Shown piece by piece: positions 53,934 through 63,744 of a stretch of 64,000 nt of DNA. The position numbers and the translations under genes are program-made. Position 1 is the stretch's first letter. Each line of letters starts with the position of its first letter. Origin of the DNA: Spirulina subsalsa FACHB-351. Its GTDB lineage: Bacteria; Cyanobacteriota; Cyanobacteriia; Cyanobacteriales; Spirulinaceae. The stretch is from NCBI RefSeq assembly GCF_026130165.1, contig NZ_JAIHOM010000001.1:1-64000 (forward strand), read 5' to 3'. The notes beneath the pieces were generated by a model, which saw only the letters and a list, made by a program, of their open reading frames with translations, ran no database searches and was not told the origin of the DNA.

Positions 53934-55097
53934 TCACTTACCCATCCCCAACTGTTGAGCCTTTTGATACACCTTACCTTCCGTCAACAGAGAAGGCGCA
54001 ATCACCACCTCCACCTGCTGCATTTCCCGAATATCCTTCGCCCCCAAGGTTCCCATACTGGTTTTCAACGCTCCCAGCAAATTGTGGGTACCATCATCCA
54101 ACTTCGCCGGACCCGTCAGGATTTGGGCTAAAGTTCCCGTCGTCCCCACCTTAATCCGAGTTCCCCGAGGCAAAACCGGGCTAGGTGTCGCCATCCCCCA
54201 GTGATACCCGCGTCCAGGAGCCTCAGCCGCCCGGGCAATAGGAGAACCAATCATCACCGCATCAGCGCCACAGGCAATACATTTACAAACATCACCCCCA
54301 GTCACAATCCCCCCATCGGCAATCACAGGCACATAGCGTCCCGTTTCTTGGGCGAAAGCATCCCGCGCCGCCGCACAGTCAGCCACCGCCGTCGCTTGGG
54401 GAACCCCCACTCCTAACACCCCTCGGGAAGTACAAGCCGCCCCCGGGCCAATGCCCACCAAAACAGCCGCCGCCCCTGCCTTCATTAGGTTCAAGGCCAC
54501 ATCATAGGTGACACAATTCCCCAACACAACAGGCATGGGCATTTCTTGGCAAAACTGCACTAAATCCAAGGGAGTCACCGAATCCGGAGAAAGGTGGGCT
54601 GTTGAAACAACAGTAGCTTGAATAAAGAGTAAATCCGCCCCGGCCGCACTGACAACAGAACCATACTGTGCGGCTCCAGCCGGAGTTAAACTCACCGCCG
54701 CAATACCCCCTTGCGCCTTAATCTCCTGAATCCGTTGTTGAATCAGTTCGGGTTTAATCGGTTCTGCATAGAGCTCCTGCATTAAACCCACAAACTCCTC
54801 TTTTCCCACCGAAGCGATGCGGTCTAAAATCGGGTTAGGGTCGGCGTAACGAGTTTGAATCCCTTCGAGGTTCAAAACTCCCATTGCTCCCAACTCCGTC
54901 AGGAGGGCGGCCATTTTCACATCCACCACCCCATCCATCGCACTGGCCAGAATCGGAATCTCTCGCTCAATCCCGCCAATAGTAACACGAGTATCCGCTA
55001 GAATCGGATCTAGGGTGCGTTGCCCCGGCACGAGGGCAATTTCATCAATACCATAAGCACGTCGAGCCGTTTTCCCTCGACCAATTTGAATGTCCAC
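53934..55097 (-). CDS. guaB3: GuaB3-family IMP dehydrogenase-related protein
   Basis: A TIM-barrel of the IMPDH/GMP reductase superfamily. The catalytic loop [20 protein letters not shown] has the Cys, and [25 protein letters not shown] is the phosphate-binding part. The CBS domains of true IMPDH are absent, and the length of 387 fits the GuaB3 subgroup. A cyanobacterial member has been described as a GMP reductase, so conversion of GMP to IMP is the likely role. Start is GTG 55097, matching the family start [18 protein letters not shown]. Confidence 0.9.
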   Translation of the reverse strand: MDIQIGRGKTARRAYGIDEIALVPGQRTLDPILADTRVTIGGIEREIPILASAMDGVVDVKMAALLTELGAMGVLNLEGIQTRYADPNPILDRIASVGKEEFVGLMQELYAEPIKPELIQQRIQEIKAQGGIAAVSLTPAGAAQYGSVVSAAGADLLFIQATVVSTAHLSPDSVTPLDLVQFCQEMPMPVVLGNCVTYDVALNLMKAGAAAVLVGIGPGAACTSRGVLGVGVPQATAVADCAAARDAFAQETGRYVPVIADGGIVTGGDVCKCIACGADAVMIGSPIARAAEAPGRGYHWGMATPSPVLPRGTRIKVGTTGTLAQILTGPAKLDDGTHNLLGALKTSMGTLGAKDIREMQQVEVVIAPSLLTEGKVYQKAQQLGMGK

Positions 55098-55196
55098 TCT
55101 ATTTTTCCGCTCCCAAAGCTATTAGTCTAGGCTATCAAATTTTGGGGGGGAATTTTCGAGAATCAATGATCAATTATCATCTCTCCTTCCTCGGTC

Positions 55197-55700
55197 ATGG
55201 CGCGTCAAATTCTCCTCACATCCTTTCAAACTTGGTTGCCCCATCAACGGTCTAACTCCTCGGATGACTTATTGCAGAAAATCCAAGAGCATCCCCCCCA
55301 CAACCTAGAGTTACTCTATCTCCGACATCTCCCGGTCGATACTGACCAGGCCAGTCAACAAGTCCAGAAGGCTATAGAACAATATCAACCCTATGGTGTG
55401 GTGTGTTGTGGGATGGCTGAGTCACGGCAAGGTCTGACTGTAGAATCCCGTGCCTGTTGGGGAACTACACAATTTTCCACATCCCTCCCCCTAGAGGTTC
55501 TCATTGCCCCATTAGCTGCCACAACGATTAGTCATGATGCGGGAAAATTCGTCTGTGAGGGGTTATATTTTCACGTTTTAGAGTATTTACACCGCACCCA
55601 GTCTTCTAGTGTGGGGTTGTTTGTTCATGTTCCCCCACTCACCCCTGAAAACGAGGCCAAAATAGTCCAAGATTTCCACCACCTGTTAACTCGCCTCTAA
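55197..55700 (+). CDS. Pyroglutamyl-peptidase I (C15)-like protein
   Basis: The 167-residue alpha/beta protein shows the C15 pattern: LTSFQTW at the N-terminus, GMAESRQGLTVE with the catalytic Glu, DAGKFVCEGLYFHVLEY with the catalytic Cys and FVHVPPL with the catalytic His. The triad is therefore complete. It is shorter than classical Pcp (about 215 residues), as in the cyanobacterial group. It would remove N-terminal pyroglutamate; the natural substrate is unknown. Confidence 0.82.
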   Translation: MARQILLTSFQTWLPHQRSNSSDDLLQKIQEHPPHNLELLYLRHLPVDTDQASQQVQKAIEQYQPYGVVCCGMAESRQGLTVESRACWGTTQFSTSLPLEVLIAPLAATTISHDAGKFVCEGLYFHVLEYLHRTQSSSVGLFVHVPPLTPENEAKIVQDFHHLLTRL

Positions 55701-55804
55701 CTCCTTCATTCGTAGTTCGTTCGTAGTTGCGCTTCAGCGCCCCCCGGCCCCCCATCCTAACATCCGCTCAGAATCCACGCCCTTTCAACCCCTAAAGAAA
55801 CCAA

Positions 55805-55833
55805 AAGGAGCATGAGCTATCCTCATACTCCTT
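55805..55833 (-). terminator. Terminator between C15 gene and PEP-CTERM gene
   Basis: AAGGAG-C-ATGAG pairs with CTCAT-A-CTCCTT around CTATC. On the minus strand the stem is followed by TTTGG, so it ends the PEP-CTERM transcript; it may also end the convergent C15 gene. Confidence 0.7.
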
Positions 55834-55884
55834 CTTCTGGATTCCTGATGTTGGGTGAAAAGATTGACTACCGTTGAGGGAGAA

Positions 55885-56628
55885 TTAGCACTCAGACTTA
55901 CGGTTTTTGCGACCAGCCCCTAAAGCACCGAGGGCGAACATTCCTAGACCGAGGGTAACGGTGGGTTCAGGAACAGAAACAGAGGGAGGTTCGGGGGGAA
56001 TAGTTTCTTGGAAATAGCCCGCTAACACCTTGTCGCTTTCTTCTCCATTCACGCCAACCTGTTGGAAACGAGCGGCGGCGCGGAGTTGACCACTTTCATA
56101 AGCGCTGGCAAACAGGGATTCTAATTCACTGGCACTTTTCCCGACGTTACTAAAGGTAAAAGCTACTTGAGCAGATTCACCTTCTCTCAAACCAGCCGTC
56201 GGTTTACCACCACTAAAACTGCGGTTGTTGCCGCCTTCACTGCGCACCCCAAAGTCAAAAGTCCCGAAGGGTTGATAGCTGGGGTCTTCAAAAACGAGGG
56301 TGAAGTCTGTCCCCATATTGTCATAACTCCAAGCAAGACTGTCCATCCAGTCCAATGTGTCGAAAGTCCAACCGACTAAGGTGGAGCCAATGTCAGAAGG
56401 GGTGGTATTGGCAACGGTCATTAAGATGCTGACCCCACCGTTCCCACTGTCCACGAAGTCGAATTTTAATTCACCTAAAGACCCTGTGTAGTCACTGGTT
56501 GTACCAAAACTGGGGTCAAATTTCATGGTAAAGGCATCAGCCGGGGTTGCGGCGAAGAATGTAGATGCGGCGATCGCAACGCCAGCAGAAATTGCAGTAT
56601 TTTTGATCAGAGTAGATAAGTTGTTCAT
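55885..56628 (-). CDS. PEP-CTERM sorted exported protein
   Basis: A signal peptide (residues 1-32, with TAISAGVAIAASTFFAAT, cleavage near ADA) precedes a beta-rich domain. The C-terminus is a PEP-CTERM signal: PEP (about 220) followed by a hydrophobic helix and a basic end (GRKNRK). Such proteins are processed by an exosortase and go to the surface or extracellular polysaccharide. Its function is unknown. A strong AGGAG ribosome-binding site lies before ATG 56628. Confidence 0.88.
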   Translation of the reverse strand: MNNLSTLIKNTAISAGVAIAASTFFAATPADAFTMKFDPSFGTTSDYTGSLGELKFDFVDSGNGGVSILMTVANTTPSDIGSTLVGWTFDTLDWMDSLAWSYDNMGTDFTLVFEDPSYQPFGTFDFGVRSEGGNNRSFSGGKPTAGLREGESAQVAFTFSNVGKSASELESLFASAYESGQLRAAARFQQVGVNGEESDKVLAGYFQETIPPEPPSVSVPEPTVTLGLGMFALGALGAGRKNRKSEC

Positions 56629-57089
56629 TTGTTCTCCTAGCCCTTTTCGGTAATTGATCCAGCCTTCTTTTCCCTAAACAGAATCCGGTTGTTCAAACCT
56701 TCTCTTCTTATCTTCTACGTTAAACAACCGAATTACGGACTGTCTAGAGTAATCCGGGCAAATTTATCCAATCTTTAAGAACAGTGGGGCAAATGTAAAC
56801 AACCCATAGAGTTAAGTCAGGAAAAAAGGGGGGGGTGGGTTAGGTTGCCCTAGCCCAACCTACAGGCTTACTCTCATTCTAGCCGACAGAACCCAATTGC
56901 CCAGGAGAATCAACACAAGAGGACATTTATGCTTAACTGGTCACTAATGCTCCTGACCTCGTTGGGTGAAAAAAAGCTGATACATCCCTCAAAGAGAGGG
57001 GGTATGATAGGGGAAGGGAATGAGTGTCATTCTTCACGGCGTGAGTGCAGGTATGCTGTACTGCGTGTTCGAGGTAGATATAAGACGTT
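56629..57089. other. Divergent promoter region, PEP-CTERM and grpE
   Basis: AATCCGGTTGTT (56682-56693) and AACAACCGAATT (56723-56734) form an inverted repeat with one mismatch in the leader of the PEP-CTERM gene. GTTGCCCTAGCCCAACC at about 56853-56869 is a short dispersed palindrome. A TATGAT box at 57003-57008 could serve grpE. No CIRCE element (the HrcA operator) is visible. Confidence 0.5.
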
Positions 57090-57854
57090 ATGATGGACGA
57101 GCAAAAGCAGCCAGAAGTGAATATAGATCAGCCTGATGAGGGAGCAGAGATTAATAACTCAGAGTCCTTAGACTCCGAAACCCGCTTAGATGAGCAGGCC
57201 ACGGGTGAAGCAACTCCTACCCCAGAAGGGGAAACTGTCACCCCCCAAGGAGAAGAGCCTAATATTGCACCGGAAACTCATGCTGTTTCTAGTGAACAAG
57301 CCCAAATTATCGAAGCGCTTCAGTTAGAAGTCGAGTCCCTGCGTCAACAACTCGCGGAACAGGGGAGACAACTCGAAACCTATAAAGCCCAATCTTTGAG
57401 AATCGCCGCCGACTTTGATAACTTCCGTAAGCGCACTCAAAAAGAAAAAGAAGAACAGGAGTATCACGTTAAACGGAATACTATTACCGAGCTTTTGCCC
57501 GTGGTGGATAACTTTGAGCGAGCGCGATCGCAAATCAAACCCGCCACCGAAGCAGAAATGGTCATCCACAAGAGTTATCAAAGCGTCTACAAAAACCTAG
57601 TTGATGGACTCAAACGGATTGGAGTGTCAGCCATGCGCCCCGAAGGTCAGGAATTTGACCCCAACTTCCATGAGGCCATGTTACGACAACCCACGGAAGA
57701 ATATCCAGAAGGGGCTGTTATGGAGCAGCTAGTTCGTGGGTATCTTCTCCATGATAGGGTTTTGCGGCACGCGATGGTTAAAGTCGCCGCCGCCCCAGAA
57801 CCCCCGATGGTTTCAGAAGAAGAAGCCCCCCCAGAAGAAGGGGAAGGGGAATAA
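57090..57854 (+). CDS. grpE: GrpE, nucleotide exchange factor of DnaK
   Basis: The acidic, disordered N-terminus (about 1-75) leads into the long dimerising coiled coil ([20 protein letters not shown]) and the C-terminal beta domain with [20 protein letters not shown] and [19 protein letters not shown]. It releases ADP from DnaK, encoded 553 bp downstream. A poly-Lys/Glu stretch (KEKEEQE) follows FRKRTQ as usual. Start ATG 57090 or 57093. Confidence 0.95.
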   Translation: MMDEQKQPEVNIDQPDEGAEINNSESLDSETRLDEQATGEATPTPEGETVTPQGEEPNIAPETHAVSSEQAQIIEALQLEVESLRQQLAEQGRQLETYKAQSLRIAADFDNFRKRTQKEKEEQEYHVKRNTITELLPVVDNFERARSQIKPATEAEMVIHKSYQSVYKNLVDGLKRIGVSAMRPEGQEFDPNFHEAMLRQPTEEYPEGAVMEQLVRGYLLHDRVLRHAMVKVAAAPEPPMVSEEEAPPEEGEGE

Positions 57855-58407
57855 ATCAATTCCCCCCTCGGAGTAACATCCAGATTCTAGGGCATTTTCT
57901 AGGAAGCCTTCTAGGGCTTGTGTTAAAATCCTAGGGATCTTGAAACCACTCAATATCTCTGAAGACAACAAGCTTTTAGCTTGAGTACAATGAAACATAG
58001 TCGCCACAGGGCATGGGGAGACTCTAAACGGACGCAGAGCGAGGGTAAGACTACTTCGGTAGCACATTGCTGTGAAGCGTCAAGGAATCCTCGCTCCTTC
58101 AGGACGAGGAGGTATGTCAATAGCGAATAGGGTTCACAGCCTCTGCTGTTAGCCCGAATATTGGGGAATAAAAATCCGTGAAGGCTCAAAACCAATCTAG
58201 AGAAGTAAGTGAAGGAAAAATTCATTGAGAACAAGGTGAAAAAAAGTCTAACCCCTTACACTCTAGATAACAAACTCTGTGAAATGTCTAGTCATCAACA
58301 GTTTACTCATTCCTTGACTTGATCAGTCTTTGAGTGAACTTAATATTTCATCGCTTTATTCCCCATTTTTATCAGTCTACTGCACAAATATTTAGAGCCG
58401 AAGTGCT
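57855..58407. other. Spacer between grpE and dnaK with an IS605-type remnant
   Basis: The 553-bp gap holds the decayed tnpB tail (58003-58120, listed separately). The last 200 bp, AT-rich, with TTGACTTGATCAGTCTTTGA at about 58315, should contain the dnaK promoter. Nothing else is recognisable. Confidence 0.5.
58003..58120 (+). mobile_element. Decayed tnpB tail with IS200/IS605-type right end
   Basis: Frame 58003 reads ATGHGETLNGRRARVRLLR, a stop (TAG), then HIAVKRQGILAPSGRGG, which resembles a TnpB C-terminus with a nonsense mutation. The hairpin TCCTCG (58088-58093), bulged C, TCCT, loop TC, AGGA, CGAGGA (58105-58110) is followed by ATGTCAA (58114-58120). The bulge position equals that of the element at 94-127. 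No other part of tnpB is present. It is a remnant or a stand-alone omega-RNA-like end. Confidence 0.5.
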
Positions 58408-60390
58408 ATGGGAAAAGTCATCGGTATTGACCTTGGGACAACCAATAGTTGCGTTGCTGTCTTAGAAGGTGGAAAGCCGCTCGTTATTCAAAATACAGAA
58501 GGTGGGCGGACAACCCCCAGTATGGTGGGCTTTGGCAAATCAGGAGAACGCTTAGTTGGGCAATTAGCTAAACGTCAGGCTGTCACCAATGCGGAAAACA
58601 CCGTCTATAGTATCAAGCGCTTTATTGGTCGGCGTTGGGACGACACCGTAGAAGAGCGATCGCGAGTCCCCTACAACTGTGTGCGCGGTCGGGATGATAC
58701 CGTGGATGTAGCCATCCGGGGTAAAAACTTCACCCCCCAAGAAATCTCCGCCATGATTCTCCAGAAATTAAAAGCCGACGCGGAAAAATTTCTGGGAGAA
58801 CCCGTGACCCAAGCGGTGATCACCGTTCCCGCCTACTTCACCGATGCCCAGCGCCAAGCCACCAAAGACGGGGGAACCATCGCGGGATTAGAAGTGCTAC
58901 GCATTATCAACGAACCCACCGCCGCCGCCCTCGCCTACGGGTTAGACAAACAAGACCAAGATCAGCATATTCTGGTCTTCGACTTAGGCGGTGGAACCTT
59001 TGATGTATCCGTCCTACAACTCGGCGACGGTGTATTTGAAGTTAAATCTACCTCCGGCAACAACCACCTGGGGGGCGACGACTTCGACAACGTGATTGTC
59101 CGTTGGATGATCGAAAACTTCAAAGAACAGGAAGGCGTAGATTTAGCCAGCGATAAAATGGCCTTACAACGGCTACGGGAAGCCGCCGAAAAAGCCAAAA
59201 TCGAACTCTCCAGCATGGGGACAACCTCCATTAACCTGCCCTTCATCACCGCCGACGAAACCGGCCCCAAACACCTCGAAACCGAACTCACCCGTTCTAA
59301 ATTCGAGGAATTAGCGACCCACCTCATTGAAGGCACAGTTCTCCCGGTTAATCAATCCTTAAAAGATTGTGATCTCACCGTTGATGACATTGACCGGATT
59401 TTGTTAGTCGGGGGATCTACCCGCATTCCAGCCGTCGCCAATGCCATCAAGAAATTCTTCAAAGGTAAAGAACCCGACCGTTCTGTTAACCCTGATGAAG
59501 CGGTAGCTTTGGGTGCTGCCATTCAAGGGGGTATCTTGGGCGGTGAAGTAGAAGACCTGCTGTTATTGGATGTGACTCCCCTCTCCTTGGGGATTGAAAC
59601 CCTAGGGGAAGTGTTCACCAAAATTATTGAACGGAACACCACCATTCCCACCAGCAAATCTCAAATCTTCTCCACCGCCATTGACGGCCAAACCTCCGTA
59701 GAAATCCACGTTCTCCAAGGGGAACGGGCAATGGCACGGGATAACAAAAGCCTGGGGAAATTCCTGCTAACTGGGATTTTACCCGCCCCTCGGGGGGTGC
59801 CGCAAATTGAGGTGAGCTTTGAGATTGATGTGAACGGGATTCTCCGGGTTTCAGCCCAAGATAAGGCCACCGGAAAAGAACAAAGCATCCGCATTACCAA
59901 CACCGGAGGATTAAGTTCTACAGAAGTGGAGCGGATGCGCCAAGAAGCAGAACAGTATGCAGAACAAGACCGTCGGCGAATGGAACTGGTGGAACTGCGC
60001 AACCAAGCCGATAGTATCGCTTATACCCATGACTCCACCCTGAAGGACAATGCAGCCCTAATTCGGGAAGATTTGAAAGTTCAAGCGGAACGAAAACGTA
60101 AGGCCTTAGATGTGGCCTTTGCGGATCCCAAAGCCACCGTAGAAACCGTTAAAGTTTGTTTAGAAGAATTTAAACAGGCCGTGTTAGCGGTGGGGACGGA
60201 TCTATATAACCGCGCTAATCAAGGGGTTAGTGAGGAGTTTGAGGCAGTAGCAGATAATCCGCCCCCCTTCTCGGAACAAGCGACAACGGTTGACCCGGAA
60301 TCGGAACCCGAGGAGGAAGAAGACGAGTTTAGTTTTGATTTTGATGATGAGGACGAAACCGTTGCTGTGGATTATGAACCTGTTGATTAA
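58408..60390 (+). CDS. dnaK: Chaperone DnaK (Hsp70)
   Basis: The ATPase domain (about 1-385) shows [44 protein letters not shown] and [11 protein letters not shown]. The substrate-binding domain begins after the linker [14 protein letters not shown], and the lid follows. The C-terminal end is strongly acidic ([16 protein letters not shown]). Length 660 is slightly more than usual. Position between grpE and dnaJ, and the sequence, fit cyanobacterial DnaK2, the general heat-shock form, but paralogues exist and the assignment is tentative. Confidence 0.96.
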   Translation: MGKVIGIDLGTTNSCVAVLEGGKPLVIQNTEGGRTTPSMVGFGKSGERLVGQLAKRQAVTNAENTVYSIKRFIGRRWDDTVEERSRVPYNCVRGRDDTVDVAIRGKNFTPQEISAMILQKLKADAEKFLGEPVTQAVITVPAYFTDAQRQATKDGGTIAGLEVLRIINEPTAAALAYGLDKQDQDQHILVFDLGGGTFDVSVLQLGDGVFEVKSTSGNNHLGGDDFDNVIVRWMIENFKEQEGVDLASDKMALQRLREAAEKAKIELSSMGTTSINLPFITADETGPKHLETELTRSKFEELATHLIEGTVLPVNQSLKDCDLTVDDIDRILLVGGSTRIPAVANAIKKFFKGKEPDRSVNPDEAVALGAAIQGGILGGEVEDLLLLDVTPLSLGIETLGEVFTKIIERNTTIPTSKSQIFSTAIDGQTSVEIHVLQGERAMARDNKSLGKFLLTGILPAPRGVPQIEVSFEIDVNGILRVSAQDKATGKEQSIRITNTGGLSSTEVERMRQEAEQYAEQDRRRMELVELRNQADSIAYTHDSTLKDNAALIREDLKVQAERKRKALDVAFADPKATVETVKVCLEEFKQAVLAVGTDLYNRANQGVSEEFEAVADNPPPFSEQATTVDPESEPEEEEDEFSFDFDDEDETVAVDYEPVD

Positions 60391-60392
60391 GC

Positions 60393-60495
60393 TTCTGGGA
60401 GTTGCTCCCAGAAATTCCTGTCCCCGGCTCAAAAAAGCCTCAGCATAAAGTATCTGAAAAACCCATAGCATAACCCTTTGAGTTGCTGTGGGTTT
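60393..60495 (+). terminator. Two hairpins between dnaK and dnaJ
   Basis: TTCTGGGAG (60393-60401), loop TTG, CTCCCAGAA (60405-60413) directly after the dnaK stop. A second stem, AAACCCATAGCA (60459-60470) with TGCTGTGGGTTT (60484-60495), is followed by CTCTG. These would reduce but perhaps not abolish read-through into dnaJ. Confidence 0.6.
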
Positions 60496-60576
60496 CTCTG
60501 TCCTGAGACTCAACCAATCCTGACCCGATTTTTGATACACTGGGTAAGGACTATTTACCCAAACTATCACCGCTCT

Positions 60577-61710
60577 ATGGCAGGCGACTACTACGAAACT
60601 CTCGGTATCTCGCGTGATGCCTCACAAGATGAAATTAAACGGGCTTATCGCCGTTTAGCTCGCAAATACCACCCCGATGTCAATAAAGAACCGGGGGCGG
60701 AAGACCGTTTTAAGGAGGTCAATCGCGCCCATGAGGTTCTCTCGGATCCGGAAATGCGGGCGAGATATGATCGCTTTGGAGAAGCGGGAGTGGCTTCTGG
60801 CGCGGGTGCAGGGTATGGGTCAGACTTCGGCGACATGGGCGGTTTCGCTGATATTTTCGAGACAATTTTTAGTGGGTTTGGGGGTATGGGCGGCACCACT
60901 AGCACCCGCCGCCGCAGTGGACCCGTGCGAGGGGATGACCTACGCCTTGATTTGAAATTGGAGTTTCGCGAGGCCATTTTTGGCGGTGAGAAGGAAATCC
61001 GCATTCCCCATTTAGAGACTTGTAATGTTTGTAACGGCACGGGGGCAAAACCGGGGACGGGGGCGCGGACTTGTCCGACTTGTAACGGGACGGGTCAGGT
61101 GAGACGGGCAACGCGCACACCCTTTGGGAGTTTTGCTCAGGTGTCTGTTTGTCCGACTTGTAACGGGGAAGGACAAGTCATTGAGGAGAAATGTGAGGCC
61201 TGTGGTGGGGCGGGTCGTAAGCAGGAAACGAAGAAGTTAAAGATTACTATTCCCCCCGGTGTGGACAATGGGACGCGCTTACGGGTCGCTCGGGAAGGGG
61301 ATGCCGGGTCCCGGGGCGGTGCGGCGGGAGATTTGTATGTGTATTTATTTGTGGAAGAGGATGCGGAATTCCAACGGGATGGGGTGAATATCCTCTCGGA
61401 AATTACGGTGAGTTATTTACAGGCAATTTTAGGCTGTAAGTTGTTGGTGAATACGGTGGATGGTGATGTGGAAATGACGATTCCGGCGGGGACCCAACCG
61501 AATACGGTGATTAAGTTGGAAGATCGGGGAGTACCTCGTTTGGGGAATGCGGTGAGTCGGGGGGATCATTTGATTACGGTGAAGGTGGATATTCCCACGC
61601 GAATCACTCAAGAGGAGCGGGAGTTATTGGAGCAGTTGGCGCACTTGAAGGGTGAAAGTACCGGAAAGGGCGGATTGGAAGGGTTTCTAGGGAAGATGTT
61701 CCGGGGATGA
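60577..61710 (+). CDS. dnaJ: Co-chaperone DnaJ (type I, Hsp40)
   Basis: The J domain (about 3-68) has the HPD triad (KYHPDVNK), followed by a Gly/Phe-rich linker ([20 protein letters not shown]). The zinc centre has four CxxCxGxG repeats ([32 protein letters not shown]), and the C-terminal substrate domain is complete. Start ATG 60577 ([10 protein letters not shown]) is decided by the J domain. It stimulates DnaK ATPase. It overlaps the tusA-like gene by 4 bp (ATGA), so these are co-translated. Confidence 0.96.
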   Translation: MAGDYYETLGISRDASQDEIKRAYRRLARKYHPDVNKEPGAEDRFKEVNRAHEVLSDPEMRARYDRFGEAGVASGAGAGYGSDFGDMGGFADIFETIFSGFGGMGGTTSTRRRSGPVRGDDLRLDLKLEFREAIFGGEKEIRIPHLETCNVCNGTGAKPGTGARTCPTCNGTGQVRRATRTPFGSFAQVSVCPTCNGEGQVIEEKCEACGGAGRKQETKKLKITIPPGVDNGTRLRVAREGDAGSRGGAAGDLYVYLFVEEDAEFQRDGVNILSEITVSYLQAILGCKLLVNTVDGDVEMTIPAGTQPNTVIKLEDRGVPRLGNAVSRGDHLITVKVDIPTRITQEERELLEQLAHLKGESTGKGGLEGFLGKMFRG

Positions 61711-61976
61711 TGAACGAGTCAATTGGAGCGAAAATTACCGAAGAGATTGCTACAAAGTTGGATTTGCGGGGAACGCCCTGTCCGATTAATTTTGTGCGGA
61801 CTAAGTTGCGTTTGGAGCAGATGCCGAGGGGGGAATGGTTGGAGGTGTGGTTAGATGGGGGGGAACCGATTGAACAGGTGCCGGATAGTTTGGTGATGGA
61901 GGGGTATCACTTGGCGGCCATTGAGGACCGAGGGGAGTTTTTCGCCTTGCAGGTCTGTCGTCCTGAGTCGGTATGA
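61707..61976 (+). CDS. TusA-family sulfur-carrier-like protein
   Basis: The 89-residue protein has [20 protein letters not shown], the TusA/SirA pattern with the sulfur-accepting Cys; the usual CPxP reads CPIN, lacking the second proline. TusA proteins pass sulfur for tRNA modification and cofactors. It overlaps dnaJ upstream (4 bp) and rsgA downstream (4 bp), so it belongs to the dnaJ-rsgA transcript. The exact function in cyanobacteria is not known. Confidence 0.82.
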   Translation: MMNESIGAKITEEIATKLDLRGTPCPINFVRTKLRLEQMPRGEWLEVWLDGGEPIEQVPDSLVMEGYHLAAIEDRGEFFALQVCRPESV

Positions 61977-63046
61977 TACCGGGGAGGGGGGAAGGGGGGG
62001 AGGATGTACCCCAAGGGACGGTGGTGGCGGTACAGGCGAATTTTTATCAGGTGCGTTTGTTGGGGGGTGGGGAAAGTGTGTTGTGTACCCGGCGATCGCG
62101 TTTGAAGAAATTGGGTCAGAAGGTCATGGTGGGCGATCGCGTGATGGTGGAGGAAATCGATGAGGTAGACCGACGGGGTGCGATCGCCGAAATCCTCCCC
62201 CGTCAAACCCTTTTAGAACGCCCTCCCGTAGCCAATGCCGAGCAAATTTTATTAGTTTTTTCCCTCGCAGAACCTCCCCTCGACCCTTGGCAATTAAGCC
62301 GTTTTTTAATTAAGGCTGAGTTAACAGAACTCAGCCCCTGTTTATGTTTGAATAAGTTGGATTTAGTCAGCCCTTCGGAACAAGCCGCCTGGCAGGAAAG
62401 GCTACAACAATGGGGCTATAACCCCCTTTTGATTAGTGTTGAGCAACGGAAGGGGTTAGACCGGGTTTTAGGGCAATTAGCGGGCAAAATTACGGTCATT
62501 GCGGGGCCTTCTGGGGTGGGGAAATCGAGTTTAATTAATCAACTAATTCCCGATGCTACCTTACGGGTGGGGGAAGTGTCCGGGAAACTACAACGGGGCC
62601 GCCACACTACGCGCCATGTCGAGTTATTCGAGTTACCGATGGGGGGATTACTGGCCGATAGTCCGGGATTTAATAAACCGGATTTAGATTGTGATCCTAC
62701 GGAGTTAGTCTATGCTTTCCCAGAGGCGCGAGAGGCTTTGGGACAAGGGGCTTGTCAGTTTAGTGACTGTTTGCATCGGGATGAGCCGAACTGTCAAGTC
62801 CGGGGGGACTGGGAACGATATGACCATTATCTCAAATTTCTGGAAGAGGCGATCGCCCGTCAAGAATTACGCCAACAGCGCCCCGACGAAGAAGAAGCCC
62901 TCAAGTTGAAAATTAAGGGCTCCGGGGAACGGGTTTATGAACCCCGCTTAGAGAGTAAAAAATACCGCCGTCGTTCCCGTCGTTCCCGTCACCAAGCCTT
63001 ACAGGACTTAGTGGAAGAGGTACAGAGTGAGGAATTGGAGAGTTAG
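61973..63046 (+). CDS. rsgA: Ribosome small-subunit GTPase RsgA (YjeQ)
   Basis: A GTPase with circularly permuted motifs: G4 (LNKLDLV) precedes G1 (GPSGVGKSSLINQL) and G3 (DSPGF). An OB fold forms the N-terminus (VVAVQANFYQVRL), and the C-terminal zinc knuckle is CQFSDCLHRDEPNC. It assists late 30S subunit maturation. The basic tail (KYRRRSRRSRHQ) is longer than in E. coli. Start ATG 61973 overlaps the previous stop by 4 bp. Confidence 0.94.
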   Translation: MIPGRGEGGEDVPQGTVVAVQANFYQVRLLGGGESVLCTRRSRLKKLGQKVMVGDRVMVEEIDEVDRRGAIAEILPRQTLLERPPVANAEQILLVFSLAEPPLDPWQLSRFLIKAELTELSPCLCLNKLDLVSPSEQAAWQERLQQWGYNPLLISVEQRKGLDRVLGQLAGKITVIAGPSGVGKSSLINQLIPDATLRVGEVSGKLQRGRHTTRHVELFELPMGGLLADSPGFNKPDLDCDPTELVYAFPEAREALGQGACQFSDCLHRDEPNCQVRGDWERYDHYLKFLEEAIARQELRQQRPDEEEALKLKIKGSGERVYEPRLESKKYRRRSRRSRHQALQDLVEEVQSEELES

Positions 63047-63058
63047 GTTTTTAAGATA

Positions 63059-63439
63059 CTATTCCGCTTGACCTTTCCTCGTCATTCCAATGCCGGATAA
63101 GTATAAGTCTGGTACTTTATAACGTTCAACTTCATCATGACTGGGGCGTGCTAATGCTTCGGGCCATAGAGGCAAGTCTAGGGGGGCATCAAGGGGAAGA
63201 GAACCTGCCCATTCTTGTTCTTGAGGGGTGAGTAAATCTAACCATTGAATGGTTAGGGATTCTAGTCCATCTAGGACTATTTTTTGCCGTTCTGATTGAG
63301 CTTTTCCAGCAAAATCTGAAGAAATAACTACAATATGCCACCCCATATATTGATCCGGTTGAATGCGTAAATCTTGAATTTTTACATGAGCCTCTGACAT
63401 ATTTTGTTCAATTTTGTCTTTGATTTCTGAATAATTCAT
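63059..63439 (-). CDS. BolA-like domain protein with C-terminal extension
   Basis: Residues about 5-70 resemble a BolA fold (IKDKIEQNMSEAHVKIQDLR, WHIVVISSDFAGKAQSERQKIV), although the Cys/His iron ligand region is altered. The C-terminal 55 residues (LPLWPEALARPSHDEVERYK) are not part of BolA. The strong ribosome-binding site AGGAGG lies before ATG 63439, which overlaps the stop of the preceding gene. Identity is moderate. Confidence 0.65.
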   Translation of the reverse strand: MNYSEIKDKIEQNMSEAHVKIQDLRIQPDQYMGWHIVVISSDFAGKAQSERQKIVLDGLESLTIQWLDLLTPQEQEWAGSLPLDAPLDLPLWPEALARPSHDEVERYKVPDLYLSGIGMTRKGQAE

Positions 63440-63744
63440 TTACGCCTCCTAAATCGATCACTACGACGAATTTTATTTTGTATCCAACCTGTTAAATGTT
63501 TAGCTCCCTCTACTAATTCTTGATGACTCAGAGGACTATCACAAGTGATTTCATATCGTAGGGAGGTGTCCCATTTTTCCAAATAAAACGTTTTTGCCCC
63601 GGTAGGATCGTAAAGATCAGGATGAAGTAATAACAATTGAATTTGCAAAGAACTTTCATGGCTGCCAATAAAAGCGACCTTCTTATGATAAGCCGGAATT
63701 TTTGATAACTGGAGTTCACAAGATCGCTCAACGCTGACGCTCAA
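63436..63744 (-). CDS. Hypothetical protein, 102 aa
   Basis: An alpha/beta protein (AYHKKVAFIGSHESSLQIQL, KTFYLEKWDTSLRYEIT) with a basic tail (NKIRRSDRFRRRK). No ATG is available; TTG 63744 gives the longest frame and overlaps the preceding TPR gene by 17 bp, as the next start overlaps its own stop. The three genes therefore form a tight operon. I do not recognise the family. Confidence 0.6.
   Translation of the reverse strand: MSVSVERSCELQLSKIPAYHKKVAFIGSHESSLQIQLLLLHPDLYDPTGAKTFYLEKWDTSLRYEITCDSPLSHQELVEGAKHLTGWIQNKIRRSDRFRRRK

Noticed and set aside
55886-55894. TTAGCACTC, one half of the CIRCE (HrcA) operator
   Set aside because: The matching GAGTGCTAA half is missing, and the sequence lies at the 3' end of the PEP-CTERM gene, not before grpE or dnaK.
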